Origin: Beijerinckiaceae bacterium RH AL1
GTDB lineage: Bacteria; Pseudomonadota; Alphaproteobacteria; Rhizobiales; Beijerinckiaceae
DNA: 64,000 nucleotides
Reading direction: 5' to 3'
NCBI GenBank assembly: GCA_901457705.2
Contig: LR590083.2
Coordinates: 62,001 to 126,000 of the forward strand
This document shows, one piece after another, positions 42,160-53,270 of the stretch. Each line of letters starts with the position of its first letter. The first letter of the stretch is position 1. The notes under the pieces are model-generated. The model saw only the letters and a list, made by a program, of their open reading frames with translations, had not been told where the DNA came from and did no database searches. Made by a program: the position numbers and the translations under genes.

Positions 42160-44346
42160 ATGAAGACCATCGAGAAGAACGGCCTCGTCGTCACCCAGCG
42201 GCTGCACGACTTCCTGGTCGCAGAGGCGCTGCCGGGCTCCGGCGTCGACGAGGCGTCCTTCTACGCCGGTCTCGCCGTCCTCGTGAACGAGCTTGGGCCG
42301 CGCAACCGCGCGCTCCTCGCGCATCGCGACACGCTCCAGGCCAAGATCGACGCCTGGCACCGCGCCCATCCCACGCCGTTCGACCAGGACGCCTACGAGG
42401 CCTTCCTGCGCAAGATCGGCTACCTGCAGCCGCAGCCCGCGCCGCAGACGATCGCGACCGCCAACGTCGATCCCGAGATCGGCGAGATCGCCGGTCCGCA
42501 GCTGGTCGTGCCGATCTCCAACGCCCGCTACGCGCTCAACGCCGCCAACGCCCGCTGGGGCAGCCTCTATGACGCGCTCTACGGCACCGATGCGATCCCC
42601 GAGGATGCCGGCGCCGAAAAGGGCAAGGCCTACAACCCCGTGCGCGGCGCCCGCGTCGTCGCCGAGGCCAAGGCGACGCTCGACCTCGTCGCGCCGCTGG
42701 CCAGGGGCTCGCACGCAGAGGCCACGGGCTACCGCGTCGAGAACCGCAAGCTCGTGGTGTCGCTGACCGACGGCAGCACCACCGGGCTTGCCTATCCCGA
42801 CCGCTTCGACGGCTACCAGGGCACGCCGTCCGATCCGAGCCTCGTCCTCGTCTCGAACAACGGCCTGCACGTCGAGATCGTGATCGATCGCGAGCATGCG
42901 ATCGGCCGCAACGACCCCGCCGGCGTCGCCGACGTCATCGTCGAGTCGGCGATCTCGGCGATCATGGACATGGAAGACTCGGTCGCCGCCGTGGACGCCG
43001 ACGACAAGGTCGTCTGCTACCGTAACTGGCTCGGCCTGATGAAGGGCACGCTGCGAGAGGCCTTCCAGAAGGGCGGCGCAACGGTGCACCGCGTGCTCGC
43101 CGGCGACCGCTCCTACAAGAGCCCGCGCGGCGGCGAGCTGCGGCTGCCCGGCCGCGCGCTCATGCTTCTCCGCAACGTCGGCCATCACATGATGACGAAC
43201 GCGGTGCTCGATGCCGAAGGCAACGAGATCCCCGAGGGCCTGCTCGACGCGCTGGTGTCGGCGACCATCGCCCGTCACGACCTCTTCGGCACGCAGGCGC
43301 TGCACAACTCGCGCACCGGCTCGGTCTACATCGTCAAGCCGAAGCAGCACGGGCCGGAGGAAGTGGCCTTCACCAACGAGCTGTTCGGCCGCGTCGAGGA
43401 GATCGTCAAGCTGCCGAAGAACACGCTCAAGATGGGCATCATGGACGAGGAGCGGCGCACGTCGGCCAACCTCACCGCCTGCATCGAGGCGGCGGCGGAG
43501 CGCGTGTGCTTCATCAACACCGGCTTCCTCGACCGCACCGGCGACGAGATCCATACCTCGATGGAGGCGGGTCCGGTCGTGCGCAAGAATGTCATGAAGC
43601 AGACGCCGTGGATCGCGGCCTACGAGGACCTGAACGTCGACGTCGGCCTGGCGCTCGGCCTGCCGGGCCGCGCGCAGATCGGCAAGGGAATGTGGGCGGC
43701 CCCGGACCAGATGGCGCTGATGCGCTCGATGAAGCGCACGCACCCCGAGCAGGGCGCCAACACCGCCTGGGTGCCCTCGCCGACGGCCGCGACGCTGCAC
43801 GCCCTGCACTACCACGAGGTCGACGTCGCCGAGCGGCAGCAGGCGCTGCGCAACCGCAAGCCGGCCGAGCTGCGCGACCTGCTCACGATCCCTCTGGCGC
43901 AGTCGAACTTCGAGCCGCGCGACGTCGCGCAGGAGCTCGAGAACAACGCGCAGGGCCTGCTCGGCTATGTCGTGCGCTGGATCGACCAGGGCGTCGGCTG
44001 CTCCAAGGTGCCGGACATCAACAACATCGGGCTGATGGAAGACCGCGCCACTCTGCGCATCTCCTCGCAGCACATCGCCAACTGGCTGCACCACGGCGTG
44101 GTGAGCGAGGACGAGGTGATGGCCGTGCTAAAGAAGATGGCGGTCGTCGTCGACAAGCAGAACGCGTCCGACCCGGTCTACCAGCCGATGGCGCCGGGGT
44201 TCGACGGCCCCGCCTTCCGCGCCGCCTGCGAGCTGGTGTTCAAGGGCCGCGAGCAGCCGAACGGCTACACCGAGTTCGTGCTGACCGCCTACCGCCGCGA
44301 GGCCAAGGCGCTGCAGGGCGAGACGGGGTTGCGCGCCGTCGCCTGA
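42160..44346 (+). CDS. glcB: Malate synthase G
   Basis: Condenses glyoxylate with acetyl-CoA to form malate. The 728-residue monomeric G form is recognisable by length and by [19 protein letters not shown] around residues 263-281, ITVPSGPGIGELAL-type text absent but [20 protein letters not shown] and [14 protein letters not shown] present, and [18 protein letters not shown]-like text, here [20 protein letters not shown]. With acs and icd it supports growth on acetate or C2 compounds. The isocitrate lyase gene is not in the window. Divergent IclR regulator upstream. Confidence 0.95.
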   Translation: MKTIEKNGLVVTQRLHDFLVAEALPGSGVDEASFYAGLAVLVNELGPRNRALLAHRDTLQAKIDAWHRAHPTPFDQDAYEAFLRKIGYLQPQPAPQTIATANVDPEIGEIAGPQLVVPISNARYALNAANARWGSLYDALYGTDAIPEDAGAEKGKAYNPVRGARVVAEAKATLDLVAPLARGSHAEATGYRVENRKLVVSLTDGSTTGLAYPDRFDGYQGTPSDPSLVLVSNNGLHVEIVIDREHAIGRNDPAGVADVIVESAISAIMDMEDSVAAVDADDKVVCYRNWLGLMKGTLREAFQKGGATVHRVLAGDRSYKSPRGGELRLPGRALMLLRNVGHHMMTNAVLDAEGNEIPEGLLDALVSATIARHDLFGTQALHNSRTGSVYIVKPKQHGPEEVAFTNELFGRVEEIVKLPKNTLKMGIMDEERRTSANLTACIEAAAERVCFINTGFLDRTGDEIHTSMEAGPVVRKNVMKQTPWIAAYEDLNVDVGLALGLPGRAQIGKGMWAAPDQMALMRSMKRTHPEQGANTAWVPSPTAATLHALHYHEVDVAERQQALRNRKPAELRDLLTIPLAQSNFEPRDVAQELENNAQGLLGYVVRWIDQGVGCSKVPDINNIGLMEDRATLRISSQHIANWLHHGVVSEDEVMAVLKKMAVVVDKQNASDPVYQPMAPGFDGPAFRAACELVFKGREQPNGYTEFVLTAYRREAKALQGETGLRAVA

Positions 44347-44418
44347 AAGGCGCCGCCGTAGACTTCCCGCCCCGTACCGGCGAGACTCCTCGCGCATGAT
44401 TCGCGTGGGGAGCTTCGC

Positions 44419-44931
44419 ATGGACGGACAACGTCGGACGGGAAGCACGCTGACGGGGCGTCCGCTGGCCGAGAAGCTGAACGCGCGCACGCGGCCTCTCG
44501 CCGACGTCGTCGCGAAGCTGCCGGACGGCGCGGCGCGGAATGCCGGCGAAGGTCTCGACAGCGATGTCGCGGCCTCGCTCGAGACGATCAACAAGGTCAC
44601 CGAGACCTACGGCGTCCTGCTCGACAAGCTCTCCAGCTACGAGAGCAAGGTGCGCGACCTCACCCGCAAGCTTGCCGACGAGGAGCGAACGACCGGCGAT
44701 GCCCTGCGTGCCGCCGCTCGCGCCGAGGAGGCCGCGCGCGACGCGCAGGCCAAGGCGGCGCGCGCGGAGGACGAAGCGGCCCGGTCCGCGGAGACGGTGC
44801 GGGGCTTGGAGCGACAACTTGCCGCGCTGCGCGCCCAGACCGCCAAGCTGATGGACGCGGTCGACCAGCTGTTCCCCGACCTCGATGACGATGCGCGGGA
44901 GTCGTCCCGCGGGTTGCGCGTGGTGCGCTAG
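44419..44931 (+). CDS. Coiled-coil protein of unknown function
   Basis: A 170-residue protein, mostly one long coiled coil from about residue 55 (VTETYGVLLDKLSSYESKVR) through an alanine/glutamate/arginine-rich heptad region to about 150, then an acidic FPDLDDDARE tail. No signal or membrane segment. The ATG at 44419 follows GGGGAG. I do not recognise a family and cannot suggest a role beyond possible oligomerisation. It follows glcB by 72 bases on the same strand. Confidence 0.6.
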   Translation: MDGQRRTGSTLTGRPLAEKLNARTRPLADVVAKLPDGAARNAGEGLDSDVAASLETINKVTETYGVLLDKLSSYESKVRDLTRKLADEERTTGDALRAAARAEEAARDAQAKAARAEDEAARSAETVRGLERQLAALRAQTAKLMDAVDQLFPDLDDDARESSRGLRVVR

Positions 44932-45105
44932 GCGCCGTCAGCCGAGGCACACGCCACGTGTACCTTGTCGATCGGACGAGGGCGAAGTGCCTCGTCTCGT
45001 TCTCTTTCAAGCTCGACTGTTTTGGGTCTTGCGCTATGTGACGAAGCGCGGTGAAGACCGCGCGTCGCGACGACGACACGACAAGACCATTTTGGGAGGA
45101 TCGAC

Positions 45106-45576
45106 TTGAAGACGACCATCGCAGCTGCCGCCATTGCCGTGCTCTCGCTTTCGCCGGCGTTCGCGCTGGACGTGAAGAAGTCGGCCGAGATCCCCGCCGC
45201 GCCCGACGCGGTCTGGAAGACGATCTCGGAGTTCTGCAGCATCGGCCAGTGGCACCCCGCCGTCGAGAAGTGCGACCCCTCGATGGACGGCAAGAAGAGC
45301 GTCCGCACGCTGTCCCTGAAGGGCGGCGGCACGATCAAGGAAGAGCAGACTGAGCACAGCGACAAGGCGATGAGCTATTCCTACAAGATCCTGGAAAGCC
45401 CCCTGCCGGTCGAGGACTACCACTCGACGATCAAGGTCGCGAAGAGCGGAAATGGCTCGACGGTCACCTGGATAGGCCGCTTCAAGGCCAAGGGCGCGCC
45501 GAATGCCAAGGCGGAAGAGGTCATCGGCGGCATCTACGACGCCGGCCTGAAGGGCATCGCCGACAAGGTGAAGTAG
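45106..45576 (+). CDS. Secreted SRPBCC (START-like) family protein
   Basis: A 156-residue product with a signal peptide (hydrophobic run to about residue 20, SPAFALD) followed by an SRPBCC helix-grip domain: EIPAAPDAVWKTISEFCSIG around residues 28-47, a WHPAVEKCD segment and, near the end, a long amphipathic helix (EEVIGGIYDAGLKGIADKV). Such domains bind hydrophobic ligands; ligand unknown. The start is TTG 45106 with a strong GGGAGGA five bases upstream. A good terminator follows the gene. Confidence 0.82.
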   Translation: MKTTIAAAAIAVLSLSPAFALDVKKSAEIPAAPDAVWKTISEFCSIGQWHPAVEKCDPSMDGKKSVRTLSLKGGGTIKEEQTEHSDKAMSYSYKILESPLPVEDYHSTIKVAKSGNGSTVTWIGRFKAKGAPNAKAEEVIGGIYDAGLKGIADKVK

Positions 45577-45604
45577 GCCGCGCGTCCAGCGCTCGACAGA
45601 TCGG

Positions 45605-45639
45605 GGCCGCGGGCGTTACGCTCGCGGCCTTTCCTTTTG
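45605..45639 (+). terminator. Intrinsic terminator after the SRPBCC gene
   Basis: GGCCGCG (45605-45611), loop region, CGCGGCC (45623-45629), then TTTCCTTTT. It ends only eight bases before the oppB-like ATG, so oppB transcripts must read through it or start within the loop region. Confidence 0.75.
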
Positions 45640-45646
45640 AGCGGTC

Positions 45647-46567
45647 ATGGTCCGGTTCGTCGTCGCCCGCCTTGCAGCCGCCGCGCTGACGATGCTGCTC
45701 GTCGTCGCGATCGCGTTTTTTCTGATGCGGCTGGCGCCGGGCGGCCCGTTCGACCAGGAACGCACGCTCGATCCGGCGATCAAGGCCGGCCTCGAGCACC
45801 TCTATGGGCTCGACCGGCCGCTACCCGTACAATTCTGGCTCTACCTGAAGGCCCTCGCGCACGGCGATCTCGGCCCCAGCACGCATTGGCGCGATTTCTC
45901 GGTCAACGACCTCTTCGCCAAGGCGCTGCCGATCTCGATCCGGCTAGGCGCCGAGGCGCTCGGCCTCGCGCTCATTCTCGGAATACCGATCGGCGTGATC
46001 GGGGCCGGCGTCCGCAGCCACGTGGCGAGCACCGCGATCGTCGTGCTGGCGCTCGCCGGGTTGGCTGTTCCGCCGTTTGTCGTCGCGCCCCTCATGCAGG
46101 TGTGGCTCGGCCTCGACCTGCATCTGCTGCCGGTCGGCGGCTGGGGCGACAGCGCTTGGGCTCACCAGATCCTGCCGGTGCTGACCCTCGCCTTGCCGCA
46201 AATGGCGATCATCGCAAAGCTGACGCAGGCCGCCATGCGCGAGGCGCTGGCGGCTCCGCACATCAGGACGCTCCGCGCCTACGGCTTGCCGCGGCATCTC
46301 GTGGCGCGTCACGCGCTGCGCGGGGCGATCCTGCCGGTGCTGTCCTATTGCGGGCCGGCGGCGGCGGCCTTGCTGACCGGCTCGATCGTCGTCGAGACGA
46401 TCTTCGGCATCCCGGGCATCGGCCGCTACTTCGTCGATGGGGCTTTGTCGCGGGACTATACATTGACGATGGCGACGGTCGTGACGGTCGGCGCCATGAT
46501 CGTCGTTTTGAACCTCGCGGTCGACCTCGCCTACGGCGTGCTCGACCCGAGGGTGCGTTCGGATTGA
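45647..46567 (+). CDS. Peptide ABC transporter permease, OppB/DppB type
   Basis: A 306-residue inner-membrane permease. It begins MVRFVVARLAAAALTMLLVV (first helix), then RLAPGGPFDQE, which is the DppB/OppB N-terminal pattern. The EAA-type loop is around residues 195-215 (MREALAAPHIRTLRAYGLP), followed by ALRGAILPVLSYCGPAAA and GIPGIGRYFVDGALSRDYT. No clear ribosome site is seen at ATG 45647, which lies close behind a terminator. Its partner oppC follows after a small opposite-strand gene; no ATPase is in the window. Confidence 0.92.
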   Translation: MVRFVVARLAAAALTMLLVVAIAFFLMRLAPGGPFDQERTLDPAIKAGLEHLYGLDRPLPVQFWLYLKALAHGDLGPSTHWRDFSVNDLFAKALPISIRLGAEALGLALILGIPIGVIGAGVRSHVASTAIVVLALAGLAVPPFVVAPLMQVWLGLDLHLLPVGGWGDSAWAHQILPVLTLALPQMAIIAKLTQAAMREALAAPHIRTLRAYGLPRHLVARHALRGAILPVLSYCGPAAAALLTGSIVVETIFGIPGIGRYFVDGALSRDYTLTMATVVTVGAMIVVLNLAVDLAYGVLDPRVRSD

Positions 46568-46571
46568 GTGC

Positions 46572-46802
46572 TTAGTATCCGAGGGCGCGGGCGGTAGCAC
46601 CGGCACCGTAGGAGCCGAAGTCCTCGCGCGGGGCGGGGGCGGGAGCCGGGGCTTCCGAAGCGGCCGGGGCGGCGGCACGGTGCTCGTAGGTGGCGTAGTA
46701 GGCGTCGGCATTCGCCGGGAGACGGCGGTGCGCGCTGCTGGCGAACGCCGAACCGGCGAAGCTGGCGGCGACAAGCGAAGCTATGGTGAGGGTCTTGATC
46801 AT
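46572..46802 (-). CDS. Small exported protein between the two permease genes
   Basis: 76 residues: a signal peptide (MIKTLTIASLVAASFAGSAFA), then a short basic stretch and an alanine/proline-rich tail with repeated AP pairs, ending in GSYGAGATARALGY. Unknown function. ATG 46802 has GGAGG ten bases upstream. It lies on the opposite strand within what would otherwise be an oppB-oppC operon, only four bases after the oppB stop. Confidence 0.65.
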   Translation of the reverse strand: MIKTLTIASLVAASFAGSAFASSAHRRLPANADAYYATYEHRAAAPAASEAPAPAPAPREDFGSYGAGATARALGY

Positions 46803-46921
46803 GGTCCTATCCTCCGAAAGAGGTACGGCAGCATAGCTAAGTCTCCGACCAAAGAGGGGTAGACATTGCGGGGCATGTCTGATCCGCGCTCGGCGCACGA
46901 CTACGCTGCGATGACGCTTTT

Positions 46922-48016
46922 GTGGCGCTCGGCTTGAGGGGCCTGCTGCGCGATCCCGCCGGCCTCGCGAGCCTAGCGACCGTGCTTCTCGTCGCCATCG
47001 CCTGCTACGGCTCGTCGATCTGGGCACCGCATGCCTACGACGCCGTGTTTCCAGACTACGTGCAGGTGCCGCCGTCGCTCGCGGCGCACCCGACGCCGCC
47101 CGAGCGCGAGGCTGCCTTGGCCGCGCTCGCCGTGCGCGCCCATATGTCGGTGAGCTTCATCCACGACGGCGATCGTGACGCGCTGCGCTTCGCCGACACC
47201 AAGCCTATCGACGGCCGTGTCGTCCGCACCATCGAGCGCTCGGACATGTTCCGCGCCGTGGGGCTGGCTGTGACGGAAGATGGCGGCCGCACGCTGACGG
47301 TGCCCGTTGCCATCAAGCACGAGATCTTTCTCGTTGGCACCGACGTCAACGGTCGCGATCTCCTCGTCCGCATCCTCGTCGCCGGGCGCATCTCTCTCGC
47401 CGTCGGCGCGCTCGCCTCGCTCGTCTCGCTCGGCATCGGCGTCGCCTGGGGCGCCGTTGCGGGCTACGCCGGAGGCGGCATCGACGGCGTGATGATGCGC
47501 ATCGTCGACGTCGTCTACGCGCTGCCGTTCATCTTCCTCGTCATCGTGCTGGTCACGCTATTCGGGCGCACGCTGTGGCTCATCTTCGTCGCGATCGGCG
47601 CGGTCGAATGGCTCGACATGGCGCGCATCGTGCGCGGCCAGACGCTGTCCCTGAAGAGACGCGAGTTCGTCCTCGCCGCGCAGGCGCTCGGCGCGAGCGA
47701 CGCGACGGTCCTCGCGCGGCATGTCGTGCCGAACATGGCCGGGACGATCGTCGCATACCTTGCGCTGCTCGTGCCGCGGGTCATCCTGGCGGAGAGCTTC
47801 CTGTCCTTCCTCGGCCTCGGCGTCGAGGAGCCGCTGACGAGCTGGGGCACGCTGATCGCCGACGGCGCCCGCCACGTGCAGGGCTCGGTGCACCTGCTGC
47901 TGTTTCCGGCGCTTGCTCTGGCGGTCACGCTCGTCGCGGCCAACCAGCTCGGCGAGGCGATCCTGCGGGCGACGACCTACGACTCCGCCGCCCGCGCGGC
48001 CGCCAACCCCTCCTGA
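46922..48016 (+). CDS. Peptide ABC transporter permease, OppC/DppC type, probable 5-prime frameshift
   Basis: A 364-residue permease if read from GTG 46922. It has a first membrane helix (LASLATVLLVAIACYG), a long periplasmic loop of about 110 residues, then five helices with an EAA-type loop (RREFVLAAQALGASDATVLARHV). The GTG has no ribosome site. In the next frame, ATG 46875 encodes MSDPRSAHDYAAMTLLWRSA then TGA. LLWRSA-LRGLLRDPAGLAS matches the usual OppC N-terminus, so one T appears lost at 46934-46935. The functional state is uncertain. Treat 46875 as the likely original start. Confidence 0.85.
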   Translation: MALGLRGLLRDPAGLASLATVLLVAIACYGSSIWAPHAYDAVFPDYVQVPPSLAAHPTPPEREAALAALAVRAHMSVSFIHDGDRDALRFADTKPIDGRVVRTIERSDMFRAVGLAVTEDGGRTLTVPVAIKHEIFLVGTDVNGRDLLVRILVAGRISLAVGALASLVSLGIGVAWGAVAGYAGGGIDGVMMRIVDVVYALPFIFLVIVLVTLFGRTLWLIFVAIGAVEWLDMARIVRGQTLSLKRREFVLAAQALGASDATVLARHVVPNMAGTIVAYLALLVPRVILAESFLSFLGLGVEEPLTSWGTLIADGARHVQGSVHLLLFPALALAVTLVAANQLGEAILRATTYDSAARAAANPS

Positions 48017-48092
48017 ATTTCGCCCGCTTCCACGCGCTATGTCCGGCGCCGTTAACCCTGAACGAACGGCTTTGCCGGAGAATCATGCGGCC

Positions 48093-48662
48093 ATGATCCG
48101 CCCCTTGAAGATCGCCCTCCTTCTCACCGCCGCCGCCTGTCTTGCGGCGGGGCCGGCGGAGGCGCGGCGGCACAGCACGCCCAAGAAGGACGCGGATCAG
48201 GAGACCACCGCCAAGAAGGATGCCAACAAGCCGCAGCAGGTCGCGAGCTTCGGCGACTGGGGCGCCTATCTCGCCAAGAGCGGCAAGGGCAAGACCTGCT
48301 ACGCGCTGGCCTCGCCCAAGGAGCGCCGGCCCGAGGCCAAGCGCGACGCCGCCTACATCTTCATCTCCGACCGCCCGGCCGAGAAGGTGCACAACGAGGT
48401 CTCGATCATCATGGGCTTCCCCCTGAAGGAATCGGGGAAGGCCGAGGCCAAGGTCGGCCGCGCCGCGTTCGATCTCGTCACCAAGGGCTCGAACGCCTGG
48501 ATCAAGAACCCCGAGGACGAGGCCAAGTTCGTCGAGACCCTGCAGAAGGCGGGAACACTCATCGTCAAGGCCGCCGCCGCCAAGGGCCCGGCTACCGTCG
48601 ACAGCTACGCGCTCGACGGGCTGAAGCAGGCGCTCGGCCGCATCTCCAAGGACTGTAAGTAG
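48093..48662 (+). CDS. IalB-like secreted protein
   Basis: A 189-residue exported protein. Signal peptide to about residue 22 (LLLTAAACLAAGPAEA), a lysine-rich linker, then a domain with FGDWGAYLAKSGKGKTCYAL, an AAYIFISDRP strand, NEVSIIMGFPLK and ALGRISKDC at the C-terminus. The FGDW...CY...MGFPL layout resembles the invasion-associated locus B family common in Hyphomicrobiales. The two cysteines probably pair. ATG 48093. Confidence 0.75.
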   Translation: MIRPLKIALLLTAAACLAAGPAEARRHSTPKKDADQETTAKKDANKPQQVASFGDWGAYLAKSGKGKTCYALASPKERRPEAKRDAAYIFISDRPAEKVHNEVSIIMGFPLKESGKAEAKVGRAAFDLVTKGSNAWIKNPEDEAKFVETLQKAGTLIVKAAAAKGPATVDSYALDGLKQALGRISKDCK

Positions 48663-48922
48663 CACTGAGGCGCCGTTGGCGGCGAGCAGCGGCGCCAACC
48701 ATCTCACGCGCTTCGACGCGGCGAAGATGAGCCCGGCGAAGCTGCGGGTCGTCGCAAGCGTCCTTTCCGGCTGAACGTGGTCGACCGGCCGGCGATTGCC
48801 GGGTTTCAAGGCGCCGCCCTCGTCGAACGCGGGATTTGAATCGCGTCTTCGTTGCCTTAGTTGGTCGGCAAGGCTCGCTCATTGCGCGAGTCAAAACAAA
48901 TGAAAGCCGCAGGGAGGCGCAG
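48663..48922. other. Intergenic region upstream of acs
   Basis: About 260 bases with no credible coding frame. The last 80 bases are AT-richer and should hold the acs promoter and leader; AGGGAGG precedes the acs start. I found no convincing operator or RNA element. Confidence 0.4.
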
Positions 48923-50878
<1,956 letters not shown>

Positions 50879-50896
50879 TAGGCTGGTTTCCCGGCG

Positions 50897-50923
50897 CGAC
50901 GGGCTCCGCAAAAAAGCCCGTCG
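50897..50923 (+). terminator. Hairpin after acs, possible terminator
   Basis: CGACGGGCT (50897-50905), loop CCGCAAAAA, AGCCCGTCG (50915-50923): a 9-bp perfect stem 19 bases after the acs stop. The T tract that follows is poor (TGTTG), so termination may be weak or Rho-aided. Confidence 0.55.
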
Positions 50924-51117
50924 TGTTGCGGAACCGCGGACTCCCGCGCCGCCCCGGGCCCAATTGCGGCAAATATGCGACTCCGGCGCAACAGCGGGCG
51001 GCGGAGTGCGCCGCTCGCGATCTTTTAACTCTGCTTGAACGCCTGCCTTGCTATTCTCCGCGCATGGACTTCGACGCCGCGTCACCTGCGTGATCGATCG
51101 GGTCCAACGGGGATATA

Positions 51118-51663
51118 ATGGTCAAGAATTCGTTGAACGGCCCGCGGGCCGAACGGCTTTTCGCGTCCGTCGTCTTCGCGGCGGGCATCCTCGGCGCTTC
51201 GGCCGTCGTGCCGGTCGCCGCCAAGCAGTCCGTGCAGGTGCCGATGAGCTATCCTGCCGGCACGATCATCATCTCGCAGCACGAGCACCAGCTCTACTTC
51301 ACGAACGGCGACGGCACGGCGATCCGCTATCCGGTCGCGATCGGCAAGATGGGCAAGGCCTGGGGCGGCAAGACCTACATCGAGGGCAAGTTCATCCGCC
51401 CCGACTGGTCGCCTCCGGCCGTGGTCGCGCGCGACCATCCGGAGCTGCCGAGCCTGATCCCGGGCGGCGCGCCGAACAACCCGATGGGCGAGCGCGCCCT
51501 GACGCTGCAGCTCGACCAGGTCGCGATCCACGGCACTACGCAGAAAATGCGCAAGTCGGTCGGCACCTCGGCCTCCTACGGCTGCATCCGCATGCTGAAC
51601 GAGGATGTCGTCGATCTCTATGATCGCGTCAGCGTCGGCACCCCGGTCGTCTCGATCCCGTAA
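51118..51663 (+). CDS. L,D-transpeptidase (YkuD domain) family protein
   Basis: A 181-residue protein with an N-terminal membrane/signal segment (FASVVFAAGILGASAVV) and a YkuD domain from about residue 55. The active-site region reads IHGTTQKMRKSVGTSASYGC, giving the catalytic histidine and cysteine, followed by IRMLNEDVVDLYDRV. The usual histidine in S-H-G-C is tyrosine here (SYGC). These enzymes cross-link peptidoglycan or attach lipoproteins to it. A strong terminator follows at 51693-51726. Confidence 0.9.
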   Translation: MVKNSLNGPRAERLFASVVFAAGILGASAVVPVAAKQSVQVPMSYPAGTIIISQHEHQLYFTNGDGTAIRYPVAIGKMGKAWGGKTYIEGKFIRPDWSPPAVVARDHPELPSLIPGGAPNNPMGERALTLQLDQVAIHGTTQKMRKSVGTSASYGCIRMLNEDVVDLYDRVSVGTPVVSIP

Positions 51664-51692
51664 GCCGGGAACACCCGAGTTCAATAGTCCGA

Positions 51693-51726
51693 AGCGCGGA
51701 GAGCGATCTCCGCGCTTTCCTGTTTT
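51693..51726 (+). terminator. Intrinsic terminator after the L,D-transpeptidase gene
   Basis: AGCGCGGAGA (51693-51702), loop GCGA, TCTCCGCGCT (51707-51716), then TTCCTGTTTT. Perfect 10-bp stem with a T-rich tail. Confidence 0.85.
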
Positions 51727-51758
51727 GCCCGGCGGACGCGCGCGCTAGAAGGCGCGCC

Positions 51759-52685
51759 ATGTCGAAAAACATTGCTAGCGCCAGCCTCGTCCTTCTCGCC
51801 CTCGGCTTCGCCGGGCCCGCTGCGGCGGCACCGGTCTTTCCGGGCGCCAGCGGCGTCGGGCTCGAGCCGCCGCCGGGCATGACCCCCTCGCGCACCTTCG
51901 ACGGCTTCACGGCCGGCGCGGCGACCATCCTCATCACCGAGATGCCGGCGGTGGCCTACGCGCAGATCGACGGCAGCCGGCAGATGTTCGTCTCGCGCTT
52001 CGGGGCCAAGCAGGCCGACGACGTCGACGTCAACGGCACGCATGGCTTCCTGATCAAGGGCTCTGCGACCGTCGGTGCCGCGCATCTGCGCAAATGGGTG
52101 CTGGTGCTGAACGGCAAGACCGAGACGGCCGTCGTGTCGGCCCAGCTGCCGGAGGCCGACCCGAAGATCACCGAGGCGGCGATGGATGCGGCGCTGCGCA
52201 CCGTCGCCTTTCGGCCGAAGCCGGGCCTCGACGCGCAGGTCGCCGCGCTGCCGTTCGCGGTCGGCAACCTCGCCGGCTTCCGCGTCTCGGCGACGGCGCT
52301 CGGCGCCGCGCTGATCCTCGTCGACGGGGCGAGCGACGTCGATCCCGCGCAAGGCCAGGCGCATGCCGTGCTGACGGCGAGCGAGGTGCCTCCGCCCAAG
52401 GACAATCGCGAGGCGTTCGCGACATCGCAGCTGCAGTCCTTCCAGGCGGTGCGCACGACCGAGGTGAAGTCGGCGAAAGTCTTCGATGCCGGCGGCACGC
52501 AATGGGCGCAGGTCGACGCGGAGGGCAGCGAGGGGCAAGCCGAGACGCCGGTCGCGATCACCTATTTCATCCGCTTCGATCCGAAAGGCTTCGAGACGAT
52601 CGTCTGCATAGCGCCGCGCGCCGACGCGCCGCGCTATGCGGACCGGTTCAAGTCGATGGCGCTGTCGGTGAAGCCGGTGGGCTGA
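51759..52685 (+). CDS. Exported protein of unknown function
   Basis: 308 residues with a signal peptide (SASLVLLALGFAGPAAA). The rest is soluble and beta-rich, with GVGLEPPPGMTPSRTFDGF near residue 33, a GTHGFLIKG strand near 92 and a C-terminal region ending YADRFKSMALSVKP. It looks like a conserved periplasmic protein of Hyphomicrobiales, but I cannot attach a domain name. A single cysteine (TIVCIAP) is near residue 285. ATG 51759 follows AGAAGG. It converges with apt. Confidence 0.65.
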   Translation: MSKNIASASLVLLALGFAGPAAAAPVFPGASGVGLEPPPGMTPSRTFDGFTAGAATILITEMPAVAYAQIDGSRQMFVSRFGAKQADDVDVNGTHGFLIKGSATVGAAHLRKWVLVLNGKTETAVVSAQLPEADPKITEAAMDAALRTVAFRPKPGLDAQVAALPFAVGNLAGFRVSATALGAALILVDGASDVDPAQGQAHAVLTASEVPPPKDNREAFATSQLQSFQAVRTTEVKSAKVFDAGGTQWAQVDAEGSEGQAETPVAITYFIRFDPKGFETIVCIAPRADAPRYADRFKSMALSVKPVG

Positions 52686-52730
52686 GCCTGTTGGCGGGTG
52701 CCGGTGAAAGCCGTGTACCCGCCCAATGGC

Positions 52731-53270
52731 TTAGTGCCCCGGAAATTCCAGCAGCGCCCGCACCGGCGTGCCGAGCGCCTTGATCTTCGCCGCGCCGCCT
52801 AGCTCGGGCAGGTCGATCACGAAGCAGGCCGCCACGACCTCGGCGCCGATCTGCTTCAAGAGCTTCACGGCACCCTCGGCTGTGCCGCCCGTGGCGATGA
52901 GGTCGTCGACGAGGATCACCTTCTCGCCGGGCGTCACCGCGTCGGAATGGATCTCCATCTCGTCGATGCCGTACTCGAGCGAATAGGCGACGCTCACCTT
53001 GGTGTGGGGCAGCTTGCCCTTCTTGCGGATCGGCACGAAGCCGGCCGAGAGCTGATGCGCCATCGCGCCGCCGAGGATGAAGCCGCGCGCCTCGATGCCC
53101 GCCACCTTGTCGATCTTCTTGCCGGCCCACGGCCGCACCATCTCGTCGACGGCGAAGCGGAAGGCCTCGGCGTCGCCGAGCATCGTCGTGATGTCGCGGA
53201 ACATGATGCCGGGCTTGGGATAGTCCGGGATCGCACGGATCGTCGAGAGCAGGTCGAAGGGCTTGTTCAT
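52731..53270 (-). CDS. apt: Adenine phosphoribosyltransferase
   Basis: Makes AMP from adenine and PRPP. The 179-residue enzyme carries [15 protein letters not shown] near residues 14-28, [20 protein letters not shown] around 55-74 and the PRPP motif [20 protein letters not shown] near 117-136. The ATG overlaps the mtnP stop by four bases, so adenine released by MtnP can be salvaged at once by the coupled gene product. Confidence 0.96.
   Translation of the reverse strand: MNKPFDLLSTIRAIPDYPKPGIMFRDITTMLGDAEAFRFAVDEMVRPWAGKKIDKVAGIEARGFILGGAMAHQLSAGFVPIRKKGKLPHTKVSVAYSLEYGIDEMEIHSDAVTPGEKVILVDDLIATGGTAEGAVKLLKQIGAEVVAACFVIDLPELGGAAKIKALGTPVRALLEFPGH

Noticed and set aside
41497-44094. Long minus-strand open frame (865 codons) across glcB
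   Set aside because: It lies opposite glcB, whose protein motifs are certain, and has arginine/valine/glycine-rich shadow composition without any motif. High GC makes such antisense frames common.
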